64,000 bases of DNA from Allomyces macrogynus ATCC 38327 (GCA_000151295.1 GG745328.1:1933015-1997014); one strand, 5' to 3'; shown: positions 8,899 to 21,400, counted from the stretch's first letter. Numbers and translations: made by a program. Notes: generated by a model from the letters alone, not told the origin.

Positions 8899-10980
8899 AT
8901 GGCCTCCATCTCACCGAATCCCGGCAGCGCCGCGTCCACGACCGCGGCCGCACGCGCTCCAGCGCCGGCGCCCATGAACGTGCTCCTCTACGCCGACGAA
9001 GGCACCTCGCCCGCGTCCGTTAGCCAAACACTCGCAACCCTGCGCGCGCTCCTCGGTGGGCGGTACGACGTGGTCCAAGTCGACGCGCGCACGCTGCGCA
9101 ACGACCCCTGGGAGCCATCGACGGCGCTCGTCGTGATCCCGGGCGGCCGTGACTTGCCGTACCTGCGCAAGCTCGGCGTCGACGGACAAGCCCGGATCGC
9201 GGCCTACGTGCGCTCGGGCGGGCGGTACCTCGGTATCTGTGCGGGCGCCTATTTCGCGTCGCAGGAGATCGAATTTGAAGTGAACGACCCGGACCTGTGC
9301 GTGACGGGCAAGCGCGACATGGCGTTTTTCCCGGGCATGGCGCGCGGCGCCGTGTACCCTGGATTCCAGTACGACTCGGAGGCCGGTGCGCGCGCAACGA
9401 TCATCTACCTAGTCGGGAAGTCGCGGCCGGCCGATTTGCCCACGGCGCTCAACGTGTACTTCAACGGCGGATGCTTTTTCGATGTCGAGACGGTGCCCGC
9501 CACGCACCGCGCCGCCGTGACCGTGCTCGCGTCGTACCAAGACCCGTCGCCGCTCGCGCCGTCCGTGAACGCCGCGTTACCCGCGGTCGTCGAGTGTGCC
9601 GTTGGTCAAGGTCGTGCGGTCCTCATGGGCCCGCACATTGAGTACGCGCCCACGCGCATGGCGGGTCATCCGGATACGGCTCTTGTTGCATCCCTCGCGC
9701 ACGACGAACCACATCGGCAGCGCCTGCTCGCGTGGATTCTCGGCGACCGGCTCGCGCTCGACGTGCGCGCGCTGCAAATGCCGCCGGGCGTGCCGTCGCG
9801 GCACGATTTGGATCCGGCCACGTGTGCGCCTGAAGATGCGGCGGCACTGCATAAACCGATTGTGGTGGCGTCGCTTGACCGGGTGCGGTTTATCGAGGCG
9901 GTGGGAGCGACACGGCGTCGTGCAGTGGGTGGCGCGACGGAGACGAACTGGACGGTCGAGGACGACCACGATGCGTTTCGCATCGAGACGGCGCCGAGCA
10001 CTGCTGCGGACGGTGCGGTCGCGCCGTACAAGGCTGCGCAGCAGGGTTACGCGTGGCCTGTCTCGGTCCTGGGCCCGAATCTCGCTCAGCCGCGCGACGA
10101 CGCGGCCCTGTTCGACCTGGTCCGGTTTCAAGCGAACCTGCAGCGTGAGCGCTCCAAGTACCGGTACATGCCGTTCGCCATGGGCGACCACGTCCTATGG
10201 TCGCGCGTGATCACGTCCACCCAGACGGTCCTCGACCAGAACCCGGCCTTCCTCGCGGGTTTACCTAGTGGCACGATCTTCGTCGGCGCGCACCAGACAC
10301 TCGGCCGAGGTCGTGGCCGCAACTCGTGGATTTCCCCGCCCGGCTGCCTACAGTTTTCCATGGTCGTGCGGTGCTCGATCCGTCCCAACCCGAAACCCGG
10401 TTCGCCGCCGTACTTGCCGCCGGCAAGCACCGTGTTCGTGCAGTACTTGATGGGTCTGGCCGTGGCCGCTGCGACGGGCCCAAATCGCGCGGGCGTGCGC
10501 GTCAAGTGGCCCAATGACCTGTACGCGCGCGACGGGGCTGCCAAAGTCGGCGGGATCCTGGTCACGTCGTCGTTGCTCGACAACGTGTTTACGCTGGTCG
10601 TTGGGTGCGGGCTGAATGTCGCGAATGCGGCGCCAACAACATCGTTGAACGCGCTCTTGCCTGAGGGCGCCGAGCCGCTGACGCTCGAGCAAACGCTGGC
10701 CGAGATTGCCGTCGAGTTTGATCGCAAGTGGAACGAGTTTGTTGGGTGCGGCGGGTTCTCGGAGGCGCTCCGGCAAGAGTACTATGCGGCGTGGTTGCAT
10801 TCGGGGCAGCAGGTGACGCTGGTCGAGCACGAGGGGCGGGCCGCGCGGATTGTCGGGTTGGATGAGCACGGGTTCTTGAAGACGGTGGCGGCTGACGATC
10901 CGCACGTCGTCTATGTCCTGCAGCCGGATGGGAATAGCTTTGATATGATGCGCGGGCTGATCTCGAAGAAGGTGCAGTGA
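8899..10980 (+). CDS. BPL1: Biotin--[protein] ligase
   Basis: Intronless, 693 residues, close to yeast Bpl1 (690). It biotinylates pyruvate carboxylase and acetyl-CoA carboxylase via biotinyl-AMP. Residues 26-320 form the fungal-type BPL N-terminal, glutamine-amidotransferase-like domain (NVLLYADEGTS, VVIPGGRDLPYLRKLG, YLGICAGAYFAS with the nucleophile-elbow Cys). The catalytic domain has GRGRGRNSWISPPGCLQFS (near 469), the biotinyl-AMP loop, and KWPNDLYA with KVGGILV (near 536-555), whose first Lys is catalytic. A BPL C-terminal SH3-like region ends the protein. The ATG at 8899 (caccATGG) is the first in the frame with good context. A TGA at 10978 ends the gene; the next gene on the same strand starts about 490 bases on. 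Confidence 0.96.
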   Translation: MASISPNPGSAASTTAAARAPAPAPMNVLLYADEGTSPASVSQTLATLRALLGGRYDVVQVDARTLRNDPWEPSTALVVIPGGRDLPYLRKLGVDGQARIAAYVRSGGRYLGICAGAYFASQEIEFEVNDPDLCVTGKRDMAFFPGMARGAVYPGFQYDSEAGARATIIYLVGKSRPADLPTALNVYFNGGCFFDVETVPATHRAAVTVLASYQDPSPLAPSVNAALPAVVECAVGQGRAVLMGPHIEYAPTRMAGHPDTALVASLAHDEPHRQRLLAWILGDRLALDVRALQMPPGVPSRHDLDPATCAPEDAAALHKPIVVASLDRVRFIEAVGATRRRAVGGATETNWTVEDDHDAFRIETAPSTAADGAVAPYKAAQQGYAWPVSVLGPNLAQPRDDAALFDLVRFQANLQRERSKYRYMPFAMGDHVLWSRVITSTQTVLDQNPAFLAGLPSGTIFVGAHQTLGRGRGRNSWISPPGCLQFSMVVRCSIRPNPKPGSPPYLPPASTVFVQYLMGLAVAAATGPNRAGVRVKWPNDLYARDGAAKVGGILVTSSLLDNVFTLVVGCGLNVANAAPTTSLNALLPEGAEPLTLEQTLAEIAVEFDRKWNEFVGCGGFSEALRQEYYAAWLHSGQQVTLVEHEGRAARIVGLDEHGFLKTVAADDPHVVYVLQPDGNSFDMMRGLISKKVQ

Positions 10981-11472
10981 TGCGGCGCGACGTGACGCGT
11001 CGGGCGGGGTCGCGTGTTGGGCGCGCGGTGATGCGCGAGATGATTGACAATGTGCAGTATGCGCCTTCCGAGATAGATGGGCTGCTTTTTGTGGATTGGC
11101 TGTCGTTGACCGTCTTGGTGGTGGTGCGGGGTTGGGCCTGTGCATCGCGTTGCGGTGGGCGACGGGGTCACCTGCTCCCGCGTGACAGGCGCGCAAGTTT
11201 GGTGGCTTGCGCCGTTGTTGTGCCGCCGCTCCGATCGCGTTGCGCACGGAACCACCACCACCACCACAACGCCGCACTCCCACCCGTTCACCAGCGACAT
11301 CCGCAACACTCACCCGCACGAGCCCAATTTCTCCACCCGCATCTGCCCGCACACGCTCCGCCCGCCCTCCGCCCGGCGACCGGCCCGCCGATTCGCCATC
11401 ACATCGGCCTTTTCCAATCGTCGAAGAACCTCACCCACGAATCGCCCTCAAGTGTTCCCCGGCTGCTCCACC
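10981..11472. other. Intergenic region BPL1 to Mtf2-like gene
   Basis: About 490 bases with CCA/CAC-rich pyrimidine stretches (11251-11480) typical of a 5' leader. The downstream frame is open back to 11140 but lacks a better start. No separate gene recognised. Confidence 0.45.
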
Positions 11473-13362
11473 ATGCCCGCCACGGTCCCCACCGTCCGCG
11501 CCTCCTCGCGCCGTGCCGCCGCTGCCGCTGCCGCCCGGCACGCCGCGTCCTCGCGCCGCCAGCTCTCCGGAACCGCGCGCACGGCCTCGCCCGACCGGCT
11601 CGCCACCGACGCGGCCAAGTCGCCCGAGGACGTGATGGCCCTGATCTCGTCGATCACCGCCAACCTGACGCGCCGGCTCGCCAATACCTCCGATACGGGA
11701 GATACCGCCCCGACCACCACCACCAAGCGCCCAGCGACCGCAGGACACGCGCACCCAGACGCGCCGATGCTCTCGCACACAGCTTCCTTTACCGACGTGT
11801 TCCCATCGACGAGCTCGTCGCAGGGCCTCGGCGTGCACGCGGCCAGCTCGGAAGTGGCCAACGCGTTACCACGAATTGGCGCGCGCCCAGGTCGGGGGAG
11901 TACAGCCTCGCTCGCGGCCGCCGCGCGGAATATCTTGCCGTCGTTCACGCCCGAGCCGGCGCATAACGCCGCCAACCTATTCCGCCTTCCCCCACCGCCG
12001 CCGCACGCGCGTCGCGCGCAGGGGCTCTACAAGTTGCAGACGCTCGCGGCCAGCCCGGACTTGCTCGCGCCGCCGCCCGTGCCAGGTGCTACGCCCGGTG
12101 GGAATGTCGGGCTTGCGCGCCTTGGGCGGCCCGGGTCTGCGGTGGCCACGCGGCTGGGCGCGCCAGAGACGGCCAAGATTGATTTGGATTTCCTGGAACC
12201 GAGGCCAGCGCAAGCCGAGGGGGACAAGTCGGCGGAACTCGCGAGTAAGGCATTGGCCGAGTGGGATCGGTTGATTGTCGATATGCAAAAGCATACGATC
12301 GATGCGTCTCCCGCGACGTCGGCGGCGGCGGGGAACGATCCGCTCTCGGGGCTCGAGAACATTGCCACCTCTGCAGCAGCGCCGCGCAAGCGCACTGCCG
12401 CTGTGGACCGGTCAGCACCGCACCAGGCACCCAACTTGTCCAGTCTCGCGCGGCACCTGGCGACAACGGCGACGACGAGTGCCGAGACGGCCGCTGCCGT
12501 CGCCGAGCCCAGTGCGCAAGCTCCCGGCGGCATGCTGTCGCTGTCGCTCTTCAACCAACTGTCCCCCGACGACCTGTCGGCACTGCAAGTGCAACTGCAA
12601 GCCAACTCGCGGTCACTCGTGCACCTGCGCGCCTTCCTCGACACGCTCTTCCGGTACCTGCCCACCCCTCCACCTGCCATCTTGGCCGCGGCCCTCGCTG
12701 CCGCGCGGCACCTCGGCGACGCACACTTGGCCTATGCCGTCCTCGCACAACTCCGATCGGCGACACGCGGGAACGACGACTCGTCGGGTATCGTGGCCAT
12801 GCTGCATGCGGCCGACACGTCCGTGTTTGGCGAATTGCTCAAGACCGCATGGGACGTGGAACGGTCGGTGCCCCGTATGGCCCGGATTTTGCGCGATATG
12901 GATGCCGTCGGCTTGCGCCCGGATCGCAACTCGCGCATGTTCATGGAACAAGTGCTCGCGTCCGCGCCCGTTGGAAGTTCCCCGCTCGCAACAGGTCACC
13001 AGGTCGCGCCAGTGGCCGCGCTCGCGTCAGAGGATGACGCGGTGGACCAGTTGGTCGCTGGCCTCGAAGCGGCTCTGGGCACGCGTGATGCCAAAGACGG
13101 GGTGGACAAGGCGGCACCGACAGCGTCGTTTGAGGACGCGCAGATGCTCTGGGATACGCTGCTGGAGCTCAACTGGACGCGCATGTTCCGCGCGCGGCCG
13201 CAGGAGCTGTCGCAACAAGGCCAGCAGCCACTAGGCGGTGCGCGCAGTGGTGCACGCGACACGCCATCGCGCGAGCTGGCGGGGCTCGGGCTCGCGGACC
13301 TGATGCGGCATGGGATCAAGCCGGCCGCAGAGCCGGAGCCGGCGCCGATGCTGGCGCTGTAG
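11473..13362 (+). CDS. Predicted mitochondrial PPR/Mtf2-like protein
   Basis: One open frame of 629 residues from ATG 11473 to TAG 13360. The first 35 residues are rich in Arg and Ala and contain no acidic residue, as in a mitochondrial presequence. Residues 35-340 are low-complexity Ala/Pro/Thr. The C-terminal half has paired helices resembling PPR units: HLGDAHLAYAVLAQLRSA, then FGELLKTAWDVERSVPRM with ILRDMDAVGLRPDRNSRMF (the G-x-x-P-D bend of a PPR) and FEDAQMLWDTLLELNWTRMF. This looks like the helical domain of fungal Mtf2/Nam1-type mitochondrial RNA factors, but only a few repeats are visible. Organellar RNA metabolism is inference. The frame stays open upstream to 11140, which is probably leader. 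Confidence 0.5.
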   Translation: MPATVPTVRASSRRAAAAAAARHAASSRRQLSGTARTASPDRLATDAAKSPEDVMALISSITANLTRRLANTSDTGDTAPTTTTKRPATAGHAHPDAPMLSHTASFTDVFPSTSSSQGLGVHAASSEVANALPRIGARPGRGSTASLAAAARNILPSFTPEPAHNAANLFRLPPPPPHARRAQGLYKLQTLAASPDLLAPPPVPGATPGGNVGLARLGRPGSAVATRLGAPETAKIDLDFLEPRPAQAEGDKSAELASKALAEWDRLIVDMQKHTIDASPATSAAAGNDPLSGLENIATSAAAPRKRTAAVDRSAPHQAPNLSSLARHLATTATTSAETAAAVAEPSAQAPGGMLSLSLFNQLSPDDLSALQVQLQANSRSLVHLRAFLDTLFRYLPTPPPAILAAALAAARHLGDAHLAYAVLAQLRSATRGNDDSSGIVAMLHAADTSVFGELLKTAWDVERSVPRMARILRDMDAVGLRPDRNSRMFMEQVLASAPVGSSPLATGHQVAPVAALASEDDAVDQLVAGLEAALGTRDAKDGVDKAAPTASFEDAQMLWDTLLELNWTRMFRARPQELSQQGQQPLGGARSGARDTPSRELAGLGLADLMRHGIKPAAEPEPAPMLAL

Positions 13363-13650
13363 AGGAGGAGGAGACCGTGGATAAGGATGACGGCGGCGTT
13401 GGACCGCGGTATCACGTAGGGTATTTGACATAACTAGCCGTTTCCATTTGCCGATGTTGTTGTCGTTGCGGCGGTCAGCGTTGCGGTGGAGCGCACACAA
13501 TGATCGGTCTGACGTGGTGGTCACGGCGCCGATGGGCCACGACCACCGCGCGCCAAGTCGCTGCCGTCGCGCTGCACCGCCAACTTTCGGGCGGGGCACG
13601 GCCAACCCACGACCACACCGCGCGCAACCTTGCCCGCGCACTCCCCGCCC

Positions 13651-15132
13651 ATGGACCGCCTCGCCCGCCGCGTCGTTGCGTGGCTGCTCGCCCTCGTCGC
13701 CATGGTCGCCGGTCAACCCAGTGCCGCGCGCCTCGCCGCACTGCTCGCGGTCGTCACACCCGCGCTCGCCGACGCCGCCGCTCCCGACACGCTTCTCGCG
13801 ACCATGGCCTCGGATCCATCTTCATCTTCTTCGACCGCGGCTGCTGCCGTCGCCGCGGCTGCAAGTACCACGGCCAGCGCTGCCGCCACCGCGGCCGCTA
13901 CCGCGGCCCCGCCACCCGCAGCTGCTGCCGGCACGCTCTCGTGGCTCGGCACGCTCGCCAACTTACCCGTCATCCGGCACCTGATCCCGCGCACCGCCTG
14001 GGGCACGGTCCTCGCGGCCGTGCCCGTCGCGCTGGCCGCGCTGGTCCTATCGGTCCAGAACCAGCTGATCTACCCGGCCGACTTCCCGCCGGGTTCGCGC
14101 GACCACGTTGACACGCCCGACAAGCTTGGGCTGCCGTATGAGGATGTGGAACTGCGCACGCCCGACGGGGTCAAGTTGCGCGCGTATTTTATCAAGCCGA
14201 TGCGCGACGAGGCGGCCGCCGCTAGGCCGACCTTGCTGTACTTGCACGTACGTTGGTGGTGCATTTTTGCGGTGGAGAGTCTTGTTGACGCGGGAATGCT
14301 GACGATTGGGACCGAATTTTCTTGGCGGGATATTTGTTTAGGCCAACGCCGGTAACATGGGCCACCGCTTGCCGATCGCCGACATTATGCACAGCACGCT
14401 CGGGTGGAACGTCTTCATGCTCTCCTACCGCGGGTATGCTTTCTCCTGACCCTCCTCTTCCGGATCGTGCTCGCCAGCACCGCTAACCCGCTTCTCCACC
14501 CGCTTCTCCACCCGCTCACTAGCTACGGCAAGAGCGAAGGCTCCCCGTCGGAATCCGGCCTGCGCATCGACGCGCAAACCGCGCTCGACTACCTGCAATC
14601 GCACCCAGTCGCGTCATCCACGCCGATCCTTGTCTTTGGCCAATCCATTGGCGGCGCCGTCGCCATCGACCTCGTTGCACGCAACCCGCACCGTGTCGCG
14701 GCCCTCCTGATCGAAAACACGTTCCTCTCGATCCCGAAACTGATCCCGTCCGTGATCCCGGTCCTCCGGCCACTGGCGTTTTTGTGCCACCAAATCTGGG
14801 CGTCGCACCGCGCGATTGCCACGATTCCGGCCAATGTGCCGATCCTGTTCTTGTCGAGCGCGAGGGACGAGTTGATTCCGCCGGCGCATATGCGCGAGCT
14901 TTATGCGCTCGCCGGTGGGACGCAGCAGGGGAGGGAGTCGCGGGGGCTGAGGACCTGGCGCGAGTTTGCGCTCGGGACGCATAATGATGCGCCGTTGCAG
15001 CCGCGATATTTCGAACACATGGGGGAGTTCTGGTCGACGGTCGTGGTGCCCGCAGTGGCCGCCAAGAAGCGCGAGGCGAGTTGGGGGGAGGGGAGGGTGC
15101 TGGGGAGTGCGCCGAACGAGACCAAGGCATGA
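13651..15132 (+). CDS. BEM46/ABHD13-like alpha/beta hydrolase, membrane anchored
   Basis: Exons 13651-14247, 14342-14433 and 14523-15132 give 432 residues in frame. An N-terminal hydrophobic segment (ALVAMVAG...) and an Ala/Ser linker precede a second membrane segment (VLAAVPVALAALVLSVQNQL), then the hydrolase: IYPADFPPGSRDHVDTP, LYLHANAGNMGHRL (oxyanion region HxNAGN), FMLSYRGYGKSEG, VFGQSIGGAVAIDL with nucleophile Ser in GQSIGG, the acid Asp in SSARDELIPP, and His in LGTHND. These are the signature motifs of BEM46/ABHD13 proteins, membrane-associated and implicated in polarity in fungi; the substrate is unknown. Intron 2 contains a 12-base tandem repeat (14487-14517). The start could instead be the in-frame ATG at 13804. 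Confidence 0.9.
14487..14517 (+). repeat. 12-base tandem repeat in BEM46-like intron 2
   Basis: About 2.5 copies of cccgcttctcca lie within the 89-base intron (14434-14522), just before the acceptor, supplying its pyrimidine-rich tract. Confidence 0.8.
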
Positions 15133-15498
15133 TGTGGCCGAAGTGCGAGAAAGTGGAGGAAGAGGAATGGGGATACCTCAATATTGTTCTAATAGCAGAA
15201 ATCATTTTCGAAGAGGAGAATCCGGAGGACGAACCCATTTGTCTGGTGTTCGGGAGCTGCCGTTGCTGGCGGTCAGCCATGCAGTTGCGGCCCAACACTT
15301 GATTGCCACGGTCTGACCACGGTCCTCGACACGAATGCGGGTGGCGAAGGTGGAGAACGGAGACTTGATCTCTCTGTCGTTCTTTCCCCATGTGACCAAG
15401 TTGCAGGGGCAATCAAAACTTGAAAAATGTGACTTGGGATCCATCAAATGCAAAAAAAAAATTCAAGAACATGGCCCACCACATCCATCCATCCATCG
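15133..15498. other. Intergenic region between convergent BEM46-like gene and GCN2
   Basis: About 365 bases between two convergent 3' ends. It is lower in GC than its surroundings, with an A9 run (15451-15459) and short ATCC repeats (15482-15497), as expected for 3' UTR and polyadenylation sequence. No gene seen. Confidence 0.5.
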
Positions 15499-18400
15499 TT
15501 ATCCCAGGCTCACAACGCAATGTGCGTCCTGTGGGACCGAATACAAAAAGCAGAACCGGTGCCCCGCAGCCTTGAGCTTCCCGACCGCCGCCACCACCTG
15601 CTGGACGAGCTCGCGGTCGGCGCTCGACAGCGGCAAGTCTGTGAGCACTGTTGTCGCAGTACCTTGACTGCGACTCAAATCCGCGGCCAGTGCGCGTAGT
15701 GCCGGCAAGGAGAGAGAATACACGGCGAGAACGGGACTCGCGACCACATCCCCGATCCCACGACCCACACTCGCCACGGCCTTTTCCAGAATCATTTGCC
15801 GCTGCTTGTGCTTGAGTTTCTTCATGACCGCGGTCGACGTGATGATGCTCGCCGGACCGGACGCGGCAGGTGCGGGCGCCGCATGGTGGTGGCCGTGGTG
15901 ATGCCCGTGCCCGTGATGATGGTTCGTGTTGAGCTGCATTGGCGACCCGGGCCCGGGAGCAGCGGCCGGTGCCGCACCACCCGCCCACATCCCGCCACCA
16001 AGCGCGGCGGGTGTCACGACCAGGTGCCCGGCCTCGGCAGCAGCGGCCGCGTCGGCACCAACAAGCCGCGCGACGTGATCGACGACTGTAGCGCGCGGCA
16101 CGTCGGTCTCGGCCTTGGACTTGATGTGCCGCACCTTGACGGTACTCGACGCCGAGTCGCTCTTGACAAAAATGACGGCGGCGATACCCTTGAGCTTGCA
16201 CTGCTGCGCGACCATGTCAGCGGGCGTGTTTTCCTCGTCTAACGAATCACACGATGGGGTCAGAACGCGCAAAGGGAGCGATCCGAAAAAAAAAAAATAC
16301 AAAAAATACAAAACGTACAAAGATACTCGCACGCGATCCCGGCCTGCCACAACTCCTTGGCCAACTTCATCCGCTCCGTCAGCAACCCCGTCCCAAACGA
16401 CGCCACCACCACCTGCGTCGCCGTACTCTTTGGGAACTGCTGCCGGTGAATCCACGCCAATTTTTGCACCGCCACGTGCACACCGCACGCGACCACCGGC
16501 GCTGCCACCGCCCCCGCTGCCGACGCTGCAGCGGGACTCTGCGGTCCCACAGTCGCGCGGCGCGCCGGGTGCGCAAACTGCGCGACCAGAGCATCGTACC
16601 GCCCACCCGACGCAATCACATCGGCGCGCTGTCCCGGCGCGTTGATCCGCGCCTGGAACACGAGCCCGCCGCGGTACTGGGCCAAGTTATACGTGAGCAG
16701 TGGACATACAAGCAACGGGGCCGTGACACCGAGCGCGCGCAAGTGCGCGTCCAGACGCTGCAGTTGCTGTGTGCACGCGTCGACGCGCGCGGCCAAGGCC
16801 GCGGTTGCAAGATTCGCCGCGAGCGAGTCGCGCAGTGACCTCAAATTCGGCATCACCGCGGCGAGCGGCTGTGGCTCGACGAACGGGACGAGCGCCTCGA
16901 CGCACCGCCGCGAGAGCTGCGTGAGCAGTTTGGCCCGCACTTGCGCGACGGGCGACTTGAACATTTGGTCGAGCGTCGCGCTGACGACGGCCTGCTGGTG
17001 GTCCGGCACACGCGCACCGGCGAACACAGCGTCGATCAGTAACGTGTGGTTGACGACCAGATGGTACCCGAGCGGCCGCAGCCGCAGCGGCGGGAACGCG
17101 TCGAGCACTTGCGTCGCGACGTAGATCACTTCGGCCTCCATGGCGAGCTGGTCTGCGCGGAGCGCGGCCACGACAGGGTCCGTCGCGGTACCGTACTTGA
17201 CCGTCCCATCCACACCGCGTCTCGGCGCGGGCGCGACAATATCGAAATCAGCCTCGAGGACGGCGCGCGGCTGCCCGCCGAGCCCATTCTCGCGGTAAAC
17301 GTTTCCCCACGCGAACCGGCGCGTCAGCGTCTGCACGGGGTTCCGCGCAACCCACCGCGCAAACGGGACCGTCAAGTCGAACGGCAGCATCACGAGCTGT
17401 CCGTGCGCGTCGACAAACTGGGCCATGCGCTTACCCGCATACATCTCGTTGGTCGGCGCGAGCAATGGCGCGTTGAACGCGACGGCGCCGTGCAGTCGGA
17501 ACACGCGCGTGACAATGTCCTGCACGCACGTCATCGACCGCGCCGCCTGCGCGTCGAGCGGCTGCGGCTCGTCGTAGGTGAAGTCCTTGAGCGGGTCCGG
17601 CGCGTGCGAGAATAGCGAGTGGATCAGCTTCGAGTAGTGCGTCGTGTTGGCCGGGTTGGTCATAGCACGCATCGCTTCTTGCAGGACCTCGTCCTCGAAC
17701 GTCGTTGGGAGCAAGTGCGACTGCAGCACCTCCATGGATGTCGGCCGCAGCCGCGGGTCGTGGTTCAAGAGCCATTGGATCAGGCACTTTTGCGGCGATT
17801 CAGGGAACTCGGGCGGGAAGATGATTTCGGGCTGCCGCAGACGAAGCAACGTCGTCGCGCGCTCCATGCCCGTCGAGAAGCGGTGGAAGAGCTCGAACAA
17901 GATGATGCCTAGGTTGTTGTGAGAGAATCGTCAGGGGGTGCCGATTTGACCGCGGAACGGAATGGAAAAGAGGGGTACCGAGCGAGTAAATGTCGACTTT
18001 CTGGTTGTACTTGTGGTGCCTGTCGACAGGAACAGTCGCGGGTGAGTTTTCAGAGAATTGAAACAGTGAAAAATTCGGAACACGTACCCGGACTTGAGTT
18101 CGGGAGCGACGTAGAGAGCCGTGCCTTAACAACGGAGCAGAAATCGGTCAGGATTACAAGTGCGGCCTGCTCGGAGATCGACAGTAACTTACCAACGTCA
18201 GAAGTCAGCGAACGCTGCGTGTCCTCGATCTTGATTTCGGTGCCCGGAATCGGACGCGGCGCTGTGCCGGTGCCTCGGCTCACGTTGAGGTTGCCCATGC
18301 TGCCCTCGAGCACGTCGAGCGACTGGGCGGCCGTGAACAAGAACGTCGTGGCCAGACCAAAGTCGCCAATCTTGACGCTGTTATCGGCGTCAAGGAAGAT

Positions 18401-21400
18401 GTTTTTCCTGCATCATGAGCAACCGAGTGAGCAAGAGCGAATTGTAGAGCGTTACAAACGTGTCATAGGCCAAAGAACAGTCACGCACGGTTTGACGTCG
18501 CGATGGATCATGCCTACCGTTCGCAAAACCAAAGTCAGCATCGAACAACCGCCGCGACAAGAACCAAACGCAGCCGTACCTTGCGAGTGAATGTGCACCA
18601 GTCCTTCGACGATCTGGTGAAACAGCCTCCACGCCTCGTTGGGCGTGATCCCTTGCTCAATCACGTCGCTCAACGTGCGGTTCTCGCAGTACTCCATCTG
18701 AATAAACAGGTTCTTCTGGCTACTGCCGAGCGAGTCGCCCGACGCCGCGTCACCGCTGCTCAACGTCGTGCCCGTGCGCGTACGCCGGCGCTGCGGCATC
18801 GGAATCGCACGCGGTCCCGTTCTTGGTCCAGGGCGGCCACGGCCGCGTCCACGGCGCGTACTCGGCTCCGAGTCCGACTCGGACTCGGAATCCGTCGACA
18901 CGCGGCGCGATGCGGTACTTTTACCTTTACCGTGCTTGCGCTGCTGCGGCCGCCGCTTGAACGACTTGGACCGGTCAAACGAGATCCAATCGAGTTCGTC
19001 GTCCGGGTCCGACGCGAACATGAGCCGCGCCTCGTTCATGGCCGCGACATTGTCGCGGCCGCTCGAGTCAGACGTGCTGAATCCGCTCGACGACGAGTCG
19101 GTGCCGGAACTGCTTGGGTGCGTCGCCCAGAACGGGCCGTTGTCCGCTGACGTGCTTTCCTCTTCGCTCTCGTCGTCGTCGCTGCCACCGCCGCGGCTTT
19201 CGTCGTCGCTCGACGACTCGGACTCGGACTCGGACTCGGACTCGGTGTCGTCGCCGCAACTGGTCCCCTCCTCGTCCTCGTCGCTCGACCCCTCCATCCA
19301 CATCCCCTGCGCGTCCTCGATCCACGCCTGGTAATACCGCACGCACCGCACCGAGCTCAGCCGCGAGAGCGTGCGCACTTCGCGCAACAACTTGCGGTTC
19401 TCGTTATCGTCGCGCGACAGCCGCACCGTCTTGATTGCATACACGCGGCCATCCAACTTGTTGCGCGCCTTGACGACCTGCCCAAATCCACCGCGCCCAA
19501 CGTACTCGACTTCTTCAAAGTCGGACTTGTACCGCGACGGCGCCGCCGTGGCACCCGCCGACGCGCCGACCATCTGTGACAGGAACCCGCCCGTGTGCGG
19601 GGAGGTGCCGAGCGGGAGCGTCGGAGTCACATGAATCGCAGCCAACGAGTCGAGCGCGACTTGCCCAGCAAGAGGCTGCACGCGCCGCGCGAGCGAAGCA
19701 AAGTAAATCGCGAGCTGTGCGGCGGGGCGGTGCGTGTGCGTGAGCATCGACGCGAGCGCCTCCTTAAGGGATTTCGGGATCCGGTGCAATATCTCGCGCG
19801 CTTCCTTGGCCGCGAGTCCCTCGCCGGGGGATCTGTCAGCCGCGCCAGTGCCGTTGCCGCGCGCGGTGGGCGTCGACCGCGTGCTGCTGGTCCCGGCGGT
19901 CCCAGCCGCGCTACCGTCGGCCTGCCAGAGACTCATGACAGTCGCGGGCGTGTACCACTCGAGCACGGTCGGGCCAATGATGAGCACGAGAAAGACGAGC
20001 GCGACGTAGTAAATGTCGCGCCCACGCGCGTCTTCGAGGTCCGTTTGCCATGCGGCGGGCCACGCGGGTCCGCGCGACCCCATGGCGGCGGTCGCGCACG
20101 AGACCTTGACGGCGCCGTCGCTCGTGACAAGAATGTGCGTGAGATCGACGCAGTCGTGCGAGGTGGTGCGGTGCAAGTGTGCGAGCGCGTCGAGGATTTG
20201 CGCAACGTAGCTGCACGCCAAGTTGATTTCGAGCTTGCGGCACTGAGAAATGAGACGTTCTGGGCAGTAGATCGAAGAGACATTTTAATTGTTTGGCGGT
20301 ATGAACAAGGAGTCTGCGTTGTCGGGTCATGTCGCGGGTGGGAAGAAGGCCAAACGCACCCAATGTGCCATCCGGACACGCCTCTTCGAGCGCCAAAAAG
20401 CTCCACGTATTGTCATCGTGGTGGATCAAGAAGTCGTAGAAGGTGCAAATGTGCGGGTGGTCCGTGGCCAGCGTGCACGTCACGGCCAACTCGCGCAAAT
20501 CCTCGAGGAGTGCCGCGGCCGCGCCAGCATTGGTCGTGCGCAGCACGTGCGCCATGATCAACAGCTCCGAGTGCGCGTCCGAACACAGGAGCCGTACGAC
20601 CTGGCTCGGGCAAATCGACAAGTCGCCCTGCTTGCCCGAGGGCGTCGTGACGGCCGTGGCTGACAACCGGCGCAGAATCACGAGCGAGTCAAAGATCGGC
20701 GAATCCGGCAGTTCCGGCGCGAGCGCAACCGCGCGGCCCAAATGAAATCGGCGGCCCGCAGGCACGAGCGCAGCCAAGGCCACTTCAGATGCGCCATCTG
20801 CGACGGGCACGTCAATCAACTGCGCCCACGGGCACGTCGTCCCGGCGACTCCACCGAGCCCATTGGCCTCGCGCGCGGCACGCGCACGCTTCCAGGCCTC
20901 CTTGAGTTGCGCCCGGCGTGCGTTTTCGCGCTCGAGGTGCATTTCGAGCTGTGCCGACTGGTGCTCGGCCTCCTTTTCGCGCGCTTTCTGTTCCTGGATC
21001 TCGCGCAGTCGCAATTGCGAGACTTGCTGCTGCCGCTCGAGTTCGTGCCGCGATTGCATGCGCTCGTAGGACGAGGGCACGCCTGCGGCGAGTGGGCCCG
21101 CAATGACTTTCACGGAATGGTTGGTCGCGAGCCAGTCTTGAACAAACGTGGCCAACTCATAGACCATTTCCTGGCCGCGCAGTTCACGCGCCTTGGTGCG
21201 CAACGTGGCCAAGAGTGTCGGTAATTGCGCGCGATCGACGCCCGTCGACTTGCCGAGCGCCAATTCCGGCACCTCGTGAGGGTAGTTGCGCGTGAACTTG
21301 ACCTCGAGGTCGAGGTGCACTTGCGCCTTGATGGCCGTGTGCTCGGCGGACGGGCTCAGCCGGAGGCGGAAATACGGCCGCGCGGGGCCTGCGGGCGCGA

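Noticed and set aside
10348..11352. 334-codon minus-strand frame overlapping the BPL1 end
   Set aside because: Overlaps the BPL1 catalytic core antisense; no motif and biased composition.
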